Assembly: GCF_036884655.1 (NCBI RefSeq)
Contig: NC_088357.1
Span: forward strand, 45,037,501 to 45,101,500
Length of the DNA: 64,000 nt
Direction: 5' to 3'
DNA from: Musa acuminata AAA Group
Lineage: Eukaryota; Streptophyta; Magnoliopsida; Zingiberales; Musaceae
The position numbers and the translations under genes were made by a program. The notes under the pieces are model-generated. The model ran no database searches. It was not told the origin of the DNA and was given only the letters and a program-made list of their open reading frames with translations. Each line of letters begins with the position of its first letter. The stretch's first letter is position 1. Below, piece by piece: positions 24,472 to 37,500 of the stretch.

Positions 24472-25368
24472 GCCCAATCACATCAAAGTTGGGTGTCGAA
24501 AGTGTAATAAAACTGTGATCTCTATTTATGGAGGAAGAGAACAAACATATCAAGTTGCAAGTACCAGGAAGCTTTAAGCGGAGGGCAAGTTTCTTCCTAT
24601 AACCCACTTAATGGAGTCCACTAATGAGGTTGCGAAGAGGTCAACCACGTAAGAAAAGGTCCTCTGCCGACACTAATTGCACTCAAGCTGCATTCAACAG
24701 AGGATTGTGATCAGAATATGATGATCACATGCACCTCTCTTCATCTCTGTGAAAGAAGTGATAACGAAGCATGTTCACCAACTGAGACCAAGTGATTTGA
24801 CGGACACAAAATGTGCTGTTCATGCGTTGTAATCCCTTCTTCTTCATTCACTTAATCAAATGCTTATCAGTTTTAAGATACTCTGATCTATAAAACATTG
24901 GTCTTTAACAAAAGAAGTAGAAAAAGATTTGGAATGCAGAAACCCAAACCTACAAATCTCTGTTCGTTTAGGTGCAAACTAGGATAACTATACCAAAGTT
25001 GATACCCTTTGACGAAGAAGAGAGCAGAATGAAGAAGAAGAAGAGTGTACCTGGTGACCGAAGCAGACACCGAGGACCTTCTTCTTCATGGAGTCGAGTG
25101 ACCTGAGGAAGGAGACGAGGTCGTTGATCCACCGGTCGTCGCCGTGGGCGTCGCTGCAGCTGCCGGTGATGACGAACCCATCGTACGTGTGCACGTCCAA
25201 CATGCACGGCAGCTCGCCATGCATGGCGCGGTAGACGTGCCACGTCTCGTCTTCCTCCCCCAGCAGCCCCATGAACACCTTCAGGTACCCTCCGTAGGCC
25301 TGCTTCACGTGCTCGGACTCGTCGGCGCAGAGTAGCACCGCGAACTTCCGCGTCCCCGCCTTCTCCAT
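22338..25368 (-). CDS. GGP: Gamma-glutamyl peptidase, class I glutamine amidotransferase fold
   Basis: Four exons on the - strand: 25051-25368, 22804-22959, 22558-22725, 22338-22445, giving 249 aa, the usual GGP length. Family role: cytosolic removal of gamma-glutamate from glutathione conjugates, studied in glucosinolate and camalexin synthesis; in a non-Brassicales plant the likely role is glutathione-conjugate turnover. Seen: the nucleophile elbow GVCFGHQ with Cys at residue 102, and the other triad residues in GIQGHPEYN (His192, Glu194). The class I GATase domain covers most of the protein. The C-terminal exon (ACQAETAKASLE...WKRLCRGFL) aligns in character with the family's tail. Intron 1 (2.1 kb) contains retroelement-like debris and a CT microsatellite. 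Intron 2 is only 78 nt and in frame. The start ATG at 25366-25368 gives the family N-terminus MEKAGTRKFAVLLCAD. Plants have several paralogues, so no number is given. Confidence 0.9.
23030..24435 (-). mobile_element. Retroelement debris in intron 1 of the GGP gene
   Basis: The + strand GCTCTAATACTA at 23980-23991 is, on the - strand, a 10-of-12 match to the initiator-Met primer-binding site TGGTATCAGAGC. It is followed after two bases by TGTAAGC (23994), which on the - strand reads as an LTR end (...TTACA). This layout is the same as that of the copia element at 63.1 kb. A GC-richer block at about 23340-23790 would be internal sequence of the element. No protein domain is recognisable and neither outer end was found. 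The call rests on the PBS geometry alone. Confidence 0.35.
24440..24467. repeat. CT microsatellite
   Basis: An uninterrupted (CT)n run of about 28 bases within intron 1 of the GGP gene. Confidence 0.85.
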
Positions 25369-27460
25369 CCCTCATCCGTTTTCCCCCGTCGTCTCCCTTC
25401 TATAAATAGAAGAGATAGAGAGAGGAACAGAGCAATGAGAGGAGATACATAAAGCTCCCATTAACTTTCTTAGAAAAAACTCTTTCACAAAAACAAATTC
25501 TCACTCATTTCAAATATTCTCCCTACAATTATCATTTCTTCTACATAGATCACTATCAAATTCCATGATAAGATTGGATCTTCAAGATTTTTCTTCCACA
25601 CATGATTAAATTTGGTTTACTTCTTCAAGCTCTAGAAGTAATGTTTCAGTCTTGTGCTTCATTAGATGTAGAAGAAATGTCTTTTAGTATTTACCGTTGA
25701 CAACATTATATGCAACAAAACATCTACTTTCTTTTCATTAAGCTAATTGGGACTAGCTGTAATTCATCTGATATATCTTATATACACATCAAAAAATGCC
25801 TGATCCATATAAATCATTCACATAATGTCCAATCCCCCTAACTTAATCAAATGAATTTTCCTTGTTTACCACTGTCATCCAATGAGATCCATAGGCAGAA
25901 AAAGAAGAAGGCATTGAAGCTAAAAGAGTATCCTTATATCTATGGAGGCAGTGCCCAAGTGCCTGAACCCTTAATTGTTCTTCCAAGGAGGAGCATGCAG
26001 AGAATATATGACCAATAATTTTGTTTTGTTTCACCCTTATTGCTTTAGAAAGTTCACCTATAAAAAAATCAGCACTCAAGTCATGTCATCTGGTAGAACA
26101 GACCTCTTGCCAAGCACCACTTCCCTATTCAAACATCAATGACAGTACTCCTTATCAGAACATCATGTGTAGAATCCTTACCCTGTTCTTCATTTGTTTA
26201 GATTACTCCTATGGATGATTAGATGCCAAAAAAGATGCAGTAATCCAGCCATGGATGTTAAGCATGAGAGGGTGCAGGTGTAGTAGCTGTTGTGGTCTTT
26301 TAAGTGGCCCACTCAAGTACTATAATAGGATTTGCTATTGAGTGGAGGAATTGTGTTTTACATAAATGCAGACAAAACTAATTGCATCAACTTTTTATCT
26401 ACAGCTGAATTGTGCCTCAAAATGACACAATCTGAGACTCTTTTTGAGTCCTAGATTGAGCTTTGCAGTTGAGAGGACAAAAACCATTACAGATAGCTTT
26501 GATCACAACATCTGCAGAATTCAGGATATGTTGGCATTTCAGTCATTGCCTAAACAAAAGAAATTTGATCATGAAGTGTGTGTCTGGGGAGATAACTAAA
26601 TGCCATAGAAGGATTTCATTGCCCCAACCTGAAGTTATCATGAAACAGCTTTACATCATAACAAAAGTTTAGTAGAAAAAAGCATCCTAATGGCCACACC
26701 ACTCAGAAAATTTCTGTTTTCTAGGCCTCCATCATGTATAATTTTGCCCATGTACCAACTAGTTCAAGCCAGAGACATAACATGGTGGAGTAAGAGGAGA
26801 AATCCACAATCTCTGAAGACAAGCATATGTAGTGGAAATCACTGATATCAATGTCCAATCATAGAAGAAAAGATCCAAAACTCATTACACAGAGATGAGG
26901 CATGAGGACAGCTTCATCATGGTTGTGTTGTCGGCATAATGGCTTAAAGTGGAAAGATCTTACAGGATCTCATGAAGTTGCTACAAACCTTGCTCTTTTA
27001 AATTAATGATAGTATTGAGTAGAGATCTCTCATGTTGCAGCCACTGGCACAATAATCACTTGCAAGTTGCAGTTAATAGCTACATTGTGTTTGTCATTTG
27101 CCACCACCATTCCAATATTGAAGCAAACAAAAACATTGGAATGAAAAGAAAATTAAAGAAAACAAAAAAGAATTTTCATGTCGGCTGCCAGTAATCCAAG
27201 TTGTTCTGTGAACAAGTTTCACAAACCTTCATTGTCTTTCAGGTCTTTCTTACATGTGCATGCATTGATTGGAAGATCCACTGCCCTTCCTGCAACCAAA
27301 CTAGTTTATCTGTTATTATGAAAGATTTGATTTGCTCCACAATCAGATCTCTTATCTGAAAAATTCTTGAGATGGTAAAGAAGGTAAGATATAGTTGTGA
27401 AAACAATGGAGATTCTTCCTTGCCTGTTGAGGTATCAGAAATGAAGAACATCTTTAATAC
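25369..27460. other. Divergent intergenic region upstream of the GGP gene
   Basis: The region begins with the GGP 5' flank. The rest holds only short unrecognised open frames, including a 78-codon frame on the - strand (25843-26079) with no motif I know. No RNA gene or intact transposon was seen. Confidence 0.45.
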
Positions 27461-27464
27461 TAAA

Positions 27465-27930
27465 TTAGTCCTTTTATGATTGAATACTCTGATGGTTATG
27501 TGCAATAATTTGCTTTATTGATGTGCTATCATAGTCATTGAGCCTTGTTTAGGTATTCCTAACTAAGAACTTTAAATCTCAAAGATATTTGCTTTAAAAG
27601 TCTTCCTAATTGATTGAGACTTCTTAAAGTAGGAACTACTTTAAAACTAAAACTTGACTGACTTATTCATGTATGAAGACTCAAAGATGGTTATGTACAA
27701 CAATTGTCATCAACCATTGTTGAAGTCTAAACCAGGAACTTCCTTAAGACTAAAACTCAATTAGTTTCTTCATGTATGAAGACTCAAAGATGGACATCTA
27801 CAACAATTTGCTTTGGCAATCATAAAGTCTTCCTGATTGGTTTAGGAGACTTAAAACTCAAGAATCTCATTCATGTATGAAGACTCAAAGATGGTTATGT
27901 TCAACAATTTGCTTTGTCAGAATGTGCTAT
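27465..27930. repeat. Degenerate tandem repeat, period about 102 bp
   Basis: The phrase TCATGTATGAAGACTCAAAG starts at 27667, 27770 and 27871, giving spacings of 103 and 101 bases. Each copy is followed by a GGTTATGT-ACAACAATT-like segment and a block of the type AGACTTAAAACTCAA. A more diverged unit precedes them from about 27465. The segment TGTGCTATCATAGTCAT also recurs at both ends of the array (about 27522 and 27922). No coding function is apparent. Confidence 0.65.
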
Positions 27931-30430
27931 CATAGTCATCAAGGCTTGTTAAAAGATCCAATCAGACAGCACACAGATCACAACCATCCAAAACTCTTCA
28001 AATTGGCATTTCCTCTTCTGAATCTGCCATTAGAGTCACCACAAGTTGCCAAAGATTTCCTTTCACTTGCATAACACAACCCGATAAGACTCTTTTGCCT
28101 TGAAGATGTGCTGCCACTTCCAATGATGTGCATGTCCACCAAGATTACATAGTTGCTAGGGTCTGATGACCTTTGAAGAATCTACCTTTCCATCTCAATC
28201 TATAGAGACTGTGTGAAGTTCTAGTACATGAGCATGAAGCACCCATTAATGTAAGACTTGTAGCTAAACCAACAGAAAACCAACAGAAAAAAAAAAGTGG
28301 TACCTAAAAGTTGAAAGAGATTAATAGAAATCAAAGCTCTTAAATGGCTTTTACTTACTAAGAACACTACTTTCTAGGAAGAAGAAGCACTTCCAAGTTC
28401 TTAAGAAGATTGAACCAGAGACTTCAATATAGAACATGACACCTAAAAGTCAGAAGTTGATTGGGTGTATTCTATATAACCTCATTGAAGAAGAATGCAA
28501 GAGCAAAGAAGACTTCTCCTTGGGAAGTCTGACTCAGTCTCCACAGCTTACAGGAATTAATCTGAGTTCAAAATTTAATGATTCTTAATCAATTTGACTC
28601 TTGCATGTATCCACCTACTCCAAGTAGATATCTTTCATGATCAATTTTGTTTTTGGAAGTTGAAAGTGATCTTTACAATTGAAATGCTGGATGATGAGAT
28701 GTAAGATTTAGATAATAGAAGAGTTATATCCAAGCTCAGGTAACCTGCAATATCACACATGATACTTGTTTGAATGCGATGCTATCCAGAGCATAATTTA
28801 ACAGGAGTTTTACTGATGATCCAAGTGTGGAATGTCCAATCAGAATTTATATTTTTTTTTGGGCATTGGTAGACTACTCGTAAGAAATTTGGATTTAATA
28901 CTACGATAAAAAGGAGATATATTGATGCTCAGATCATAGTAGGAAAGTATATATAGTTCATCTTATTATTTTATATTGGTGTATTGATTGATCATCGTAT
29001 GATACATATCAAACTGTATCGATGTACTGATATATGATATGATGGAATGTATCGAAAAATTAGTATGTACTGTCCATATCGATCCCCTATCAAATCGATA
29101 CGTATCATCTATTATATTGTGACCATAAGATCACCTAAATTTCATACAAAAATTTAATATATCTTATTTTACATTATGCAATCTATAATTGGCTCAAAAT
29201 ACTCCATTCTGACCATTTTTTTTGGAAGTCTGATGATCTCAGGCAATTTGAAGTAATAAAGAAAACTAAGCAGAAAAAATAGCATTTCCAGCCTTAATAT
29301 TTAATGTCTAAAAATAAGAAGATTTACCAGCCTTTGGCATTACCTCTTTCAAGAAAGAAGGCACCCTAGCAAAGCTTTCAAGCATGAATTCCACAAAATC
29401 CTCAAATTTTTGTAATATCTTTGGGTAATCACATCAACCGAAATAATCACCTCTAGCCCTTAAAACTATCTGTTCTTGCAAATTACAAACCATGGCAATG
29501 AGCCTGTGAATTTTACAACACCAAAACTTGAACTCATTTCTAAAGTCAACTTAGGCAACTAAGTATAGATGTCAAAAAATATATAATTATTTTTATTTTG
29601 ATGGATTATTACATAATTATTAGGTCATATATTCGACTTCACGTAAACACGACTCATACTCCAATTAGTGTAATATTATGGAAAAAATAAAATTGGGCAC
29701 CTATGAATTATTCATTATATTTCCCATATCACTATCCAAATCACAATCATTATCCAAAACTCCATTTGAAATGCTTACTTAGCCCAAACTTATTAGTGGA
29801 CACCCTACTCATCTTAAGCGGGTCAAATAGATACGGCTACACAAAAAAATCCGACCCGCTATCAGCCCTATGATCATTTATTTCCACCTCTATAGATTTC
29901 TTGGGCCTTAAGCTGTCATCATGTGGGCCACTAAAGACATTGTGGGCCAAGTACCACTTAATGTGCCGGTTCGAGTTCGAAACGAACCGGACACAATCCC
30001 CCAACATAGGGTTCGTTTGATCGAGCCACACGTCTAATTGGATCTCTTTGAGGATTCAATTCAATCGATGCAAGAAGAATCCATCATATTCCATTCGGTG
30101 GCGCATTCTTGTCGATCTGATACCGACGCAATATGATTGGAGGACTTGCTGTCTTGAACTGTGGAATGTGACACACCCTGTCACCAACCGCCACAATAAT
30201 TTTAAGAACACCATATTTAAAAGATATTTTTAAAAGGGATATTAATATATAAAAAAATAAAAAAAAAATAATTTTATTTATAAAATTATAAAGAAAAGAA
30301 AAAGGACAGAGAGACTTCTAAACTTAAAATTAAAAAGGATGAATACAAAATCACTATGGAAAATATATATTTTCATAAATATATTTCTTATAAATAATGT
30401 AGCAGTAAAATGTCAACCAATAATATCAAA
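27931..30430. other. Intergenic DNA upstream of the HPP gene
   Basis: No gene was recognised. The part from about 28900 to 29110 is rich in GTATCGAT and CATATCGAT-like words, similar in style to MITE-type sequences elsewhere in the window. At 29966-29990 there is a perfect 8-bp inverted repeat, CCGGTTCG and CGAACCGG, with a 9-base loop. Confidence 0.45.
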
Positions 30431-30433
30431 AGG

Positions 30434-30457
30434 ATATATATATATATATATATATAT
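30434..30457. repeat. AT microsatellite in the HPP promoter
   Basis: About 24 bases of (AT)n lie some 260 bases upstream of the HPP start codon. Confidence 0.85.
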
Positions 30458-30717
30458 GTTTTAATTAAATGTCAACCAAAAAAAACAAGAAGACCGAGAG
30501 ATCACTACTGCCATTCATTTATTTGAGTGGCTTTTGGAGCTACCGAACGGCTCTCTTCTCTGCTCTTCTCCTCTCATCACGCTGCTGCCCTCTCTGCCAT
30601 CTCAAGAGCCCTTCACATTCCAAGCCCCCTCCTATATACTCCCTGCCTTCATCTCCCTCCTCCTCCTCCTCCCTCTCCGACGACTGCGCAAGGAGAAGGA
30701 AGGAGAGAGAGAGAGAG

Positions 30718-33700
30718 ATGGCAGTCCAATGGAAGCCGAGTTGTTCTTTGAGGAGCCCACGTGCTCCATTACTGACACCCTCTTCATCGTTTCCATCTTC
30801 ACCAGCTTCCATGCCGCTCCTCCTGCACATGGCAAAAGGAAGAAGCGGGCTCAGCTATCGCGGTCGCCGCTTCGTCGTCCGGTCGAGCAGCGGGAGTCTG
30901 GAGAGCGGATGGCAGCGCTGGTGGCGGCCCCCGGAGAAGGGATTGGGGACGTCCGACGTCAGCCTCAGCGATGTCCTCTGGCCCTCGGCAGGTGCTGCTC
31001 CTCCTCGTGTGATCTTGTGATGTTGGGAATGGCGCGTGGTGGTGAACGAATTGGATGCCGCAGGTGCGTTCGCAGCGATGGCGTTGCTGGGGAGGTTGGA
31101 TCAGGTGGTAGCTTCCCGGGGCCTGTCCTTCACCATTGCTCCTCTGGGGGCTGTGTGTGCCGTGCTGTTCACTAACCCTAGTGCTCCTGCTGCCCAGGTT
31201 CGAACACCTCTTGCTCTTGCTCTTGCTCAGTCACTTATGTTGCAGATTATTGGCATACAACAGAGTTCTATGCTGTTGGAGGAGGTGGAACCTACTTGGC
31301 TTAAAACTAATTCCTTTAGTTCTCATGATCACGAGTGAAATTTGCTTCTCAATTTCCAATATGTTCTATGGAGGAACACCATGAACTGGATCACAAATGA
31401 ATAATTGGAAGCCCTAAGTAGCAAGATGCTTGGATAGGGAATCAGCAAAGAATTGACGATGGATGTTTGTGTTGTCTGCAAAATGTAGAGTAAATAAACA
31501 GAAGCACATTCTGAAACTAAAAGAGAACTTGAAAATCTGGTCTTTTGTAGATAAGGATTGAACAATATTTGAAAGAGGGATTTCTAGTTTTTCTTCTTGT
31601 TGTTAACAGAAACTGTGCAAATTTCCTAACCTATTTTAATGTAAGATATCCACTAGTGTATTAGCTTATTGAGATTGTGCTAAATCTCATGAAAACATTT
31701 GGCCAACAGAGAAGATTTCTAAAATAGGATGTAAACCACTGGCTTGAATGGAGTGATTTCCACCCAAAAATAATCAAGAGGACTTGTAGAAACAAAGGAA
31801 GGAGCTTCATTTTACATATTTTGTTAAAGATTAAAACATGATTACTGGCAGATTGCATTTCAGACGAAAGTCAAATGTTTTATGGGCTTTTTAGGAGATA
31901 TATATAGGAGTTATTATCAACTGCAGTAATTTGCATGTGAGATGAGGTTATGTAGAATTTGTAGCTCCAGCTCTTGGCTATGAATTTCTGGGATTTTGAC
32001 TTCCCTATTTGTCTTTCAGAAACAACAACTTTGATAGATTTAGTACCTAAAAGTGATGCAGGGCAAATTTAGTCCTTGGAGGATCACTGAATTTTGCTAA
32101 AATTTTAGATTGCAATGAGGTCTATCACAAAAGCCATAAATATGTAGTCAATTATTGCATTAGATTTTAAAAAAAGTGTAAAAGAAATTAATAGAAATCC
32201 TGAAGGAGGGATTTAAGCTTTTGTGAGTAATTTTAAGGTGTCACCTTAACTTGAAAGATTAAAATACTAGCTTATAGGCTGAGTAATTCTCGTTAATTAC
32301 TCTCGTTGTTGTCAATAGTGAATAAGATTATTTCTAGATTTTAGTTTAGCAACATCAGTTAAATTTAGAAGTAAAATTATACATTCCAGCAAAATAAAGT
32401 TTAACTTGTTATTGTTCAATGGGTTGAGTAAAAACATATCTGAAACCATGGTTTTAAATCTTGATAATGGACTTGTGCCGATCCCTATCTGGATCAGTAT
32501 CAACTGGTATGAATCAGGTATATGTGGGCATACAGACACATTTTTTATCAGCAATACCAGTCAACACCGAGAAGAGGGCAGGAGGATGAGAAGGATAATA
32601 GGAGGTAAAAGTTGGGTTGAACTATTCAAATTCAAATATCAAAGTTCAAGGTTTCATATTCTCAAAAGAACAAAAAAAATATTCCAGGTCCCATAAAAGA
32701 CAATTCTGTACCATCAGCTGTTCCTCTTGGCGTAATGAGGTTAACATTTGCTTCATTCAATTTGATTTGCCTATTTGTTGCACATTGTTGGTAGAATTAA
32801 TTGAAGTTAAAATGAATAGAAGATCCAAGACACTAAAATGGTCATCTTTGTTTCTGAATTCCTCCTTTATTAGAATAGTAAGTCGATAACCTTTTTCCTT
32901 TAAATTGTCTAGCTTTAACATGATTATTCTACTTATCAATTATCATGTGAGAAATACCTGTAAATTTCACAGGAAGTAGATATTCTATTTGTTCTTTAAT
33001 CACTATATGATGATTAACTCTAACATGAATTCTGGTACAGAAGTACAACGTGTTCGTTGCTCAGATTGGTTGTGCAGCATTTGGGGTACTAGCTCTAGCA
33101 ATATTTGGGCCAGGATGGTTGGCAAGAGGAGCTGCTCTTGCTGCATCTATGGCATTCATGATTGCGACTGGAACTACCCATCCTCCAGGTAAAACTTTAT
33201 AGTGACCATGTGTTCCATATTCCATTTCTGTCGTTACAGAAGTAAGATTGTACTGTGTCAGCTTTCACAAACTAGACTTAAGCCTGGTAATCTTGATGCT
33301 TAATTCGGCTATGAACAAATTAGGTCAAGTTGTCAACCTATTTCAAACTATTTCCAGCACCCTTCTTATAAAACTAGATATAAAATGTCTCCTTACTGAT
33401 CGATAGGAATGATCAGGTTTCGAAACAGTAGTTACTGATATGGTTTCTATGGCTCAAACATTGGTCATTCAAATTACAAAGGAGCAACTTTATCATGGAT
33501 TCATGGTACAAAAGTTTGTCCTTTAGGAAAGAAAAAAAACAAGAATGCCTAGGGTAACTCAAAAGCCTTCATAAAGTTCAAGAATGAATGCCTGGGGTAG
33601 AATGCTTGCCATTTCGTTGTCTTGGTTTTCATGCTAATTTTAACTCAGATTTGTAACGAATTACTCATGGTAATACATTTATCCAGAATAACTTACTGCA

Positions 33701-34144
33701 TTTAATTATGTTAGTGTTATATATCTTGTCATGATATGAAGTTCACTTCGTTTGAAGTATGCTGTATCTTTTACTTGCGACTGCACTGGAAAGCTAAGGA
33801 TCCTCCCTGTTTGTGAAATATGCTTACTTATCTATGATTTGTCATTTATTATATCTTGGTAACTGATATTTTCTTTTTCTACATCTGCTTGGAAATGCAG
33901 CTGCCAGCTTGCCTATCTTGTTCATTGATGGTGCCAAGTTCCATCATTTGAACTTTTGGTATGCCTTGTTCCCTGGTGCTGTGGGCTGTGTTTTTCTATG
34001 TTTAATTGTGAGTATGTTTCCCCCCCAAGTATTGTATGTTCACAAACAACCTTCTCCAGCCATAAGTGATTCATTTAACATGTTCTGTTACCTCTGTTGC
34101 AGCAAGAGATGGTGACTTTTCTGAAAAGGAACTGCAAATTTTGA
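30718..34144 (+). CDS. Plastid HPP-family membrane protein (NITR2-type nitrite transporter)
   Basis: Five exons: 30718-30991, 31064-31197, 33041-33188, 33901-34007, 34103-34144, giving 234 aa. Seen: a Ser/Arg/Pro-rich N-terminus without acidic residues (MAVQWKPSCSLRSPRAPLL...), typical of a chloroplast transit peptide, then a compact HPP domain with four hydrophobic segments (IAPLGAVCAVLF, VFVAQIGCAAFGVLALAIFG, ALAASMAFMIATG, YALFPGAVGCVFLCL). The family-defining THPPA motif is at residues 182-186, split by intron 3. The family is known from Arabidopsis as NITR2;1/NITR2;2, proposed to import nitrite across the chloroplast envelope for nitrite reductase. The start ATG follows a GA-rich leader (GAGAGAGAGATG). 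Intron 2 is 1.8 kb and includes a MITE-like segment near 32450-32560. The transporter function is assigned by family only. Confidence 0.88.
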
Positions 34145-34559
34145 CAAGAGGGAGTATGCTTTCACAACTCTCGTGTTCAGCCCACAACCCTCCTTGTCAT
34201 ATGTATCTTATCTTTCCCATTGACTTTCTCTGCCATACATCCAATTGAAGTCAATGTTTCTGACATTTTGTGCTCTCTTTTTTCATCCTCTTTGCCAATG
34301 TAAGATGTCAAATTGAAAATTATAATATATCAGGAATAAACTGTCAATCATCCGTGTAAAAGGTTTACAGAGATTTTCATCATCCGAGTGTCAATGTCAG
34401 TCTCAAATACAGATGAAAAAAATAAAAGATTGTATAAGATCTTATGAACATAGATTTGAATTAGTTTCAGTATAGGGCCAGATTGTCGTTTGAAAATGAC
34501 AATCGACATTTTTACCACTTGAGTGTTTCGAATTATAAATGGTGGGTTAGAGGATCTCA

Positions 34560-37500
34560 AACAATGATTTAAAAGATATTAGGCATCAAAACGTCAAGAT
34601 AGATGTTTTAAAATATAAAATATAATTAATAAATATGATTATATAAATAAAAAAATATAATATTAAATTAAGAACATTTGAAATATCAAATAATATTATC
34701 TATTTTTTAATAATAAAAATATTAAAAGATTCAAAACAATAAAATTTATGTCAAATTCAATCATTCATAATCAATATTGTTATTCTTAAATATATTATTA
34801 TTCTTCTCATCTTTACGTACATTTTTATGAAAATATGTTTTCTCTTCTTCTGTCTCAAGAGATGAGTTTGTACTTTTGTACTTAATTATTTTTTTTTGTC
34901 ATTTGTTTTGTAAATATTTGTAATTCTTCAATACTAGAGGCTCTTGCCACATCTTGCTATATCAAGTTGTCATCTTCAAATACAAGCTCGTTTTTGACAT
35001 AGATTGAATCAATATTATTTTACAAATCATAACGAGCATTAAATGCTTGTTTATACTTTATATAAATAAAATTATATAATTATTGATGCTCTAATCGATT
35101 TTTTTTCTTTTTGTATGAATATATCCTCTCATATAATTTAAAAATATATTAATATATTTATTAAAAAAAGATTAATTAAAATAAAAATATTATGTGATCC
35201 TTATATGTTCAATAATGCTCCAATTTCGCTCATAACTCGTAGTACTATATGTCAAATTAAAAATCTTGATAGCCGTAAGTTTGAGATGAAATTTCTAAAT
35301 AGACTCTACCATATAGTTGTAAAATTTATTTTATTAATAATAATAATATACTATATATGAAATTAATTATATAAATTTATTAATACATAGGGATGTAGTT
35401 GTCCTAGATTGAACGATAATTAAAATTCCAAAAAGACTATCGACATTCTTATATAAGGATAATGCATATGATTTTATCTTGTACCTCAAAACTAATATTA
35501 TAATGCATCTTGCATCTCAAGGCATGAAACTAATCTTGCAATGCATTGATATGACCCATTTATAACTTTTGCATCAAACTCAATAGACGTGTTCTTATAA
35601 ATAAATTTTGGATGCTTATTGGGCGATGAAATTGATAATTTCATCTTTCATCAAATGATCGTAAATATTTTCTTATACTTTTCTTCATTTTTATCAAAAA
35701 GAACTTTTGAATTATCTCCTTTGTTTTATCCATAGCCTCATAAATATATTATATTATAATTTTTTTTTTTCATCATCTACCAACATAAGGACTCAAATAA
35801 GAGAGCATATTACTTTTAATATATAAATCATAAAATTTCAAAAGGATGACATTAAGATGATATCATCGATCTCTTTCCTTTTACTTTTTTTGTTCATTTG
35901 CTTCTCACCTATTTTTCTAAGGTAAATATATTTTTCAGGTTATGTTTTTACATATAATATTAAGAAGTAGCAAATTAGGTGAAATTATGTCTCACCAATT
36001 TCTTGTTATTTATGAATTCTCTCGTTATATTCAAAGCTCCTATGCAATTATAAAGAAATCCAAACAAAGATTGCACTTTGTAAAGTCTTTTTGATTTTAA
36101 AATTTTTTTCAATATCTTCTGACATTAAATCAATACAATGTGCGGCACATGAAGTTTAATATAAGCTATCTTTTTGCTTCAAGTAATTTACCTAAAACAA
36201 AAGATAACAAAATTGATAAGACTTAAAAGTCATGTAATTCTTCCATTCAAATTGGAGATATCAAGTAATTAAAAGATTAAAAAATTTAAAAAATAAATCT
36301 TATCAACTAACATATAGTTGTTTCCATTATGGATTATAATTTGATGATATTTTATTCACCAATTTATTCCATAAATTTATCAAGCAACTCATATATTTTT
36401 TTATCTAGATTTTATAAAAAATGATGCATTTATTCATTTCACATGTTTCATAAATAAAGAACAGTTGATTATAAAATTAATTATACTCTTATGTCTCTTG
36501 TAACTAGCATAATAGAACAACTATGCCTTATAATTTTTGTAACCCTTTAATAATTTATTTATATAGTTCAACTTTTTTTTTAACAATGAAACTCATAACT
36601 CAATAACTTGGAGATTCTAATCTCCTACGATATCTTCCAATAACTTTAATAATCTCCTAAAAGAAATGTTAATCTAATAGAAAAAGTGAGCAATGTGATG
36701 AATTATTCTTCCCCTTGTTTCTTTATCAGAAGAGGCACTTATATTTGTTTATCTTAATTTTACTTTTACTTGCGCTTATTATTTTTGTGATCCTTGATAT
36801 ATATATATATAAATCTATTGGTTCCTTTTTACCTTTTTTTAACAATCATAACTTCTTTTTATTTTTTATCATATACTCTTTTTCTACTTGGATTAACACT
36901 TTCATAATAATCTTTTTCTTGTTTAAAATTATCTTTGAGTAAAATCCTATAAGATTCATTCTTTTATAATTTTTTTCAATCATATAAGCTAGCAGTTCTT
37001 CTTTTACATCAAGTGGACACTTCTTATAGCTTGGCATTCTTAAAATTATCTGGTTGATGCTACTTTACATGAAAAATATTACATCTAGTAATCTTATCAC
37101 AAAAGATACAAATAATTATATTAGGACCTTTAAGATCATTTAGATAATTATATCTTTCAATTTTTCTAAGAATCTTTTAATTTGCTTTGTACATTTATCA
37201 TTAATCTTGACTCCCTAATAATAGTTCTAAATAAATAGAGATTAACAATATTAAAATCTAAACATTATATTATCAATCTAAATAGAGATTGCTTTGTACA
37301 ATAGTTAGAGGGGGAGAAAAGAATCATCGATAATGAAGAGTGAGGAAAGGGGAGGGTACCAGGAACTTTTGGATGACGACGATGGTGATGAAGGAAGATA
37401 TAGATGATAACAATAACAATAGAGGAAGCTTCAGATGATAGCAACGATGGTGGCGGAAGCTGCATATGACGATGTCATGGGCAGAGGAAGTTTTAGAAGT

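Noticed and set aside
25402..25409. TATAAATA as a TATA box for the GGP gene
   Set aside because: It is only about 35 bases upstream of the start codon, leaving almost no 5' leader; more likely a leader sequence or chance match.
25843..26079. 78-codon open frame starting MSADFFIGELS
   Set aside because: No motif recognised and no continuation into neighbouring exons; could be a decayed fragment but there is no evidence for one.
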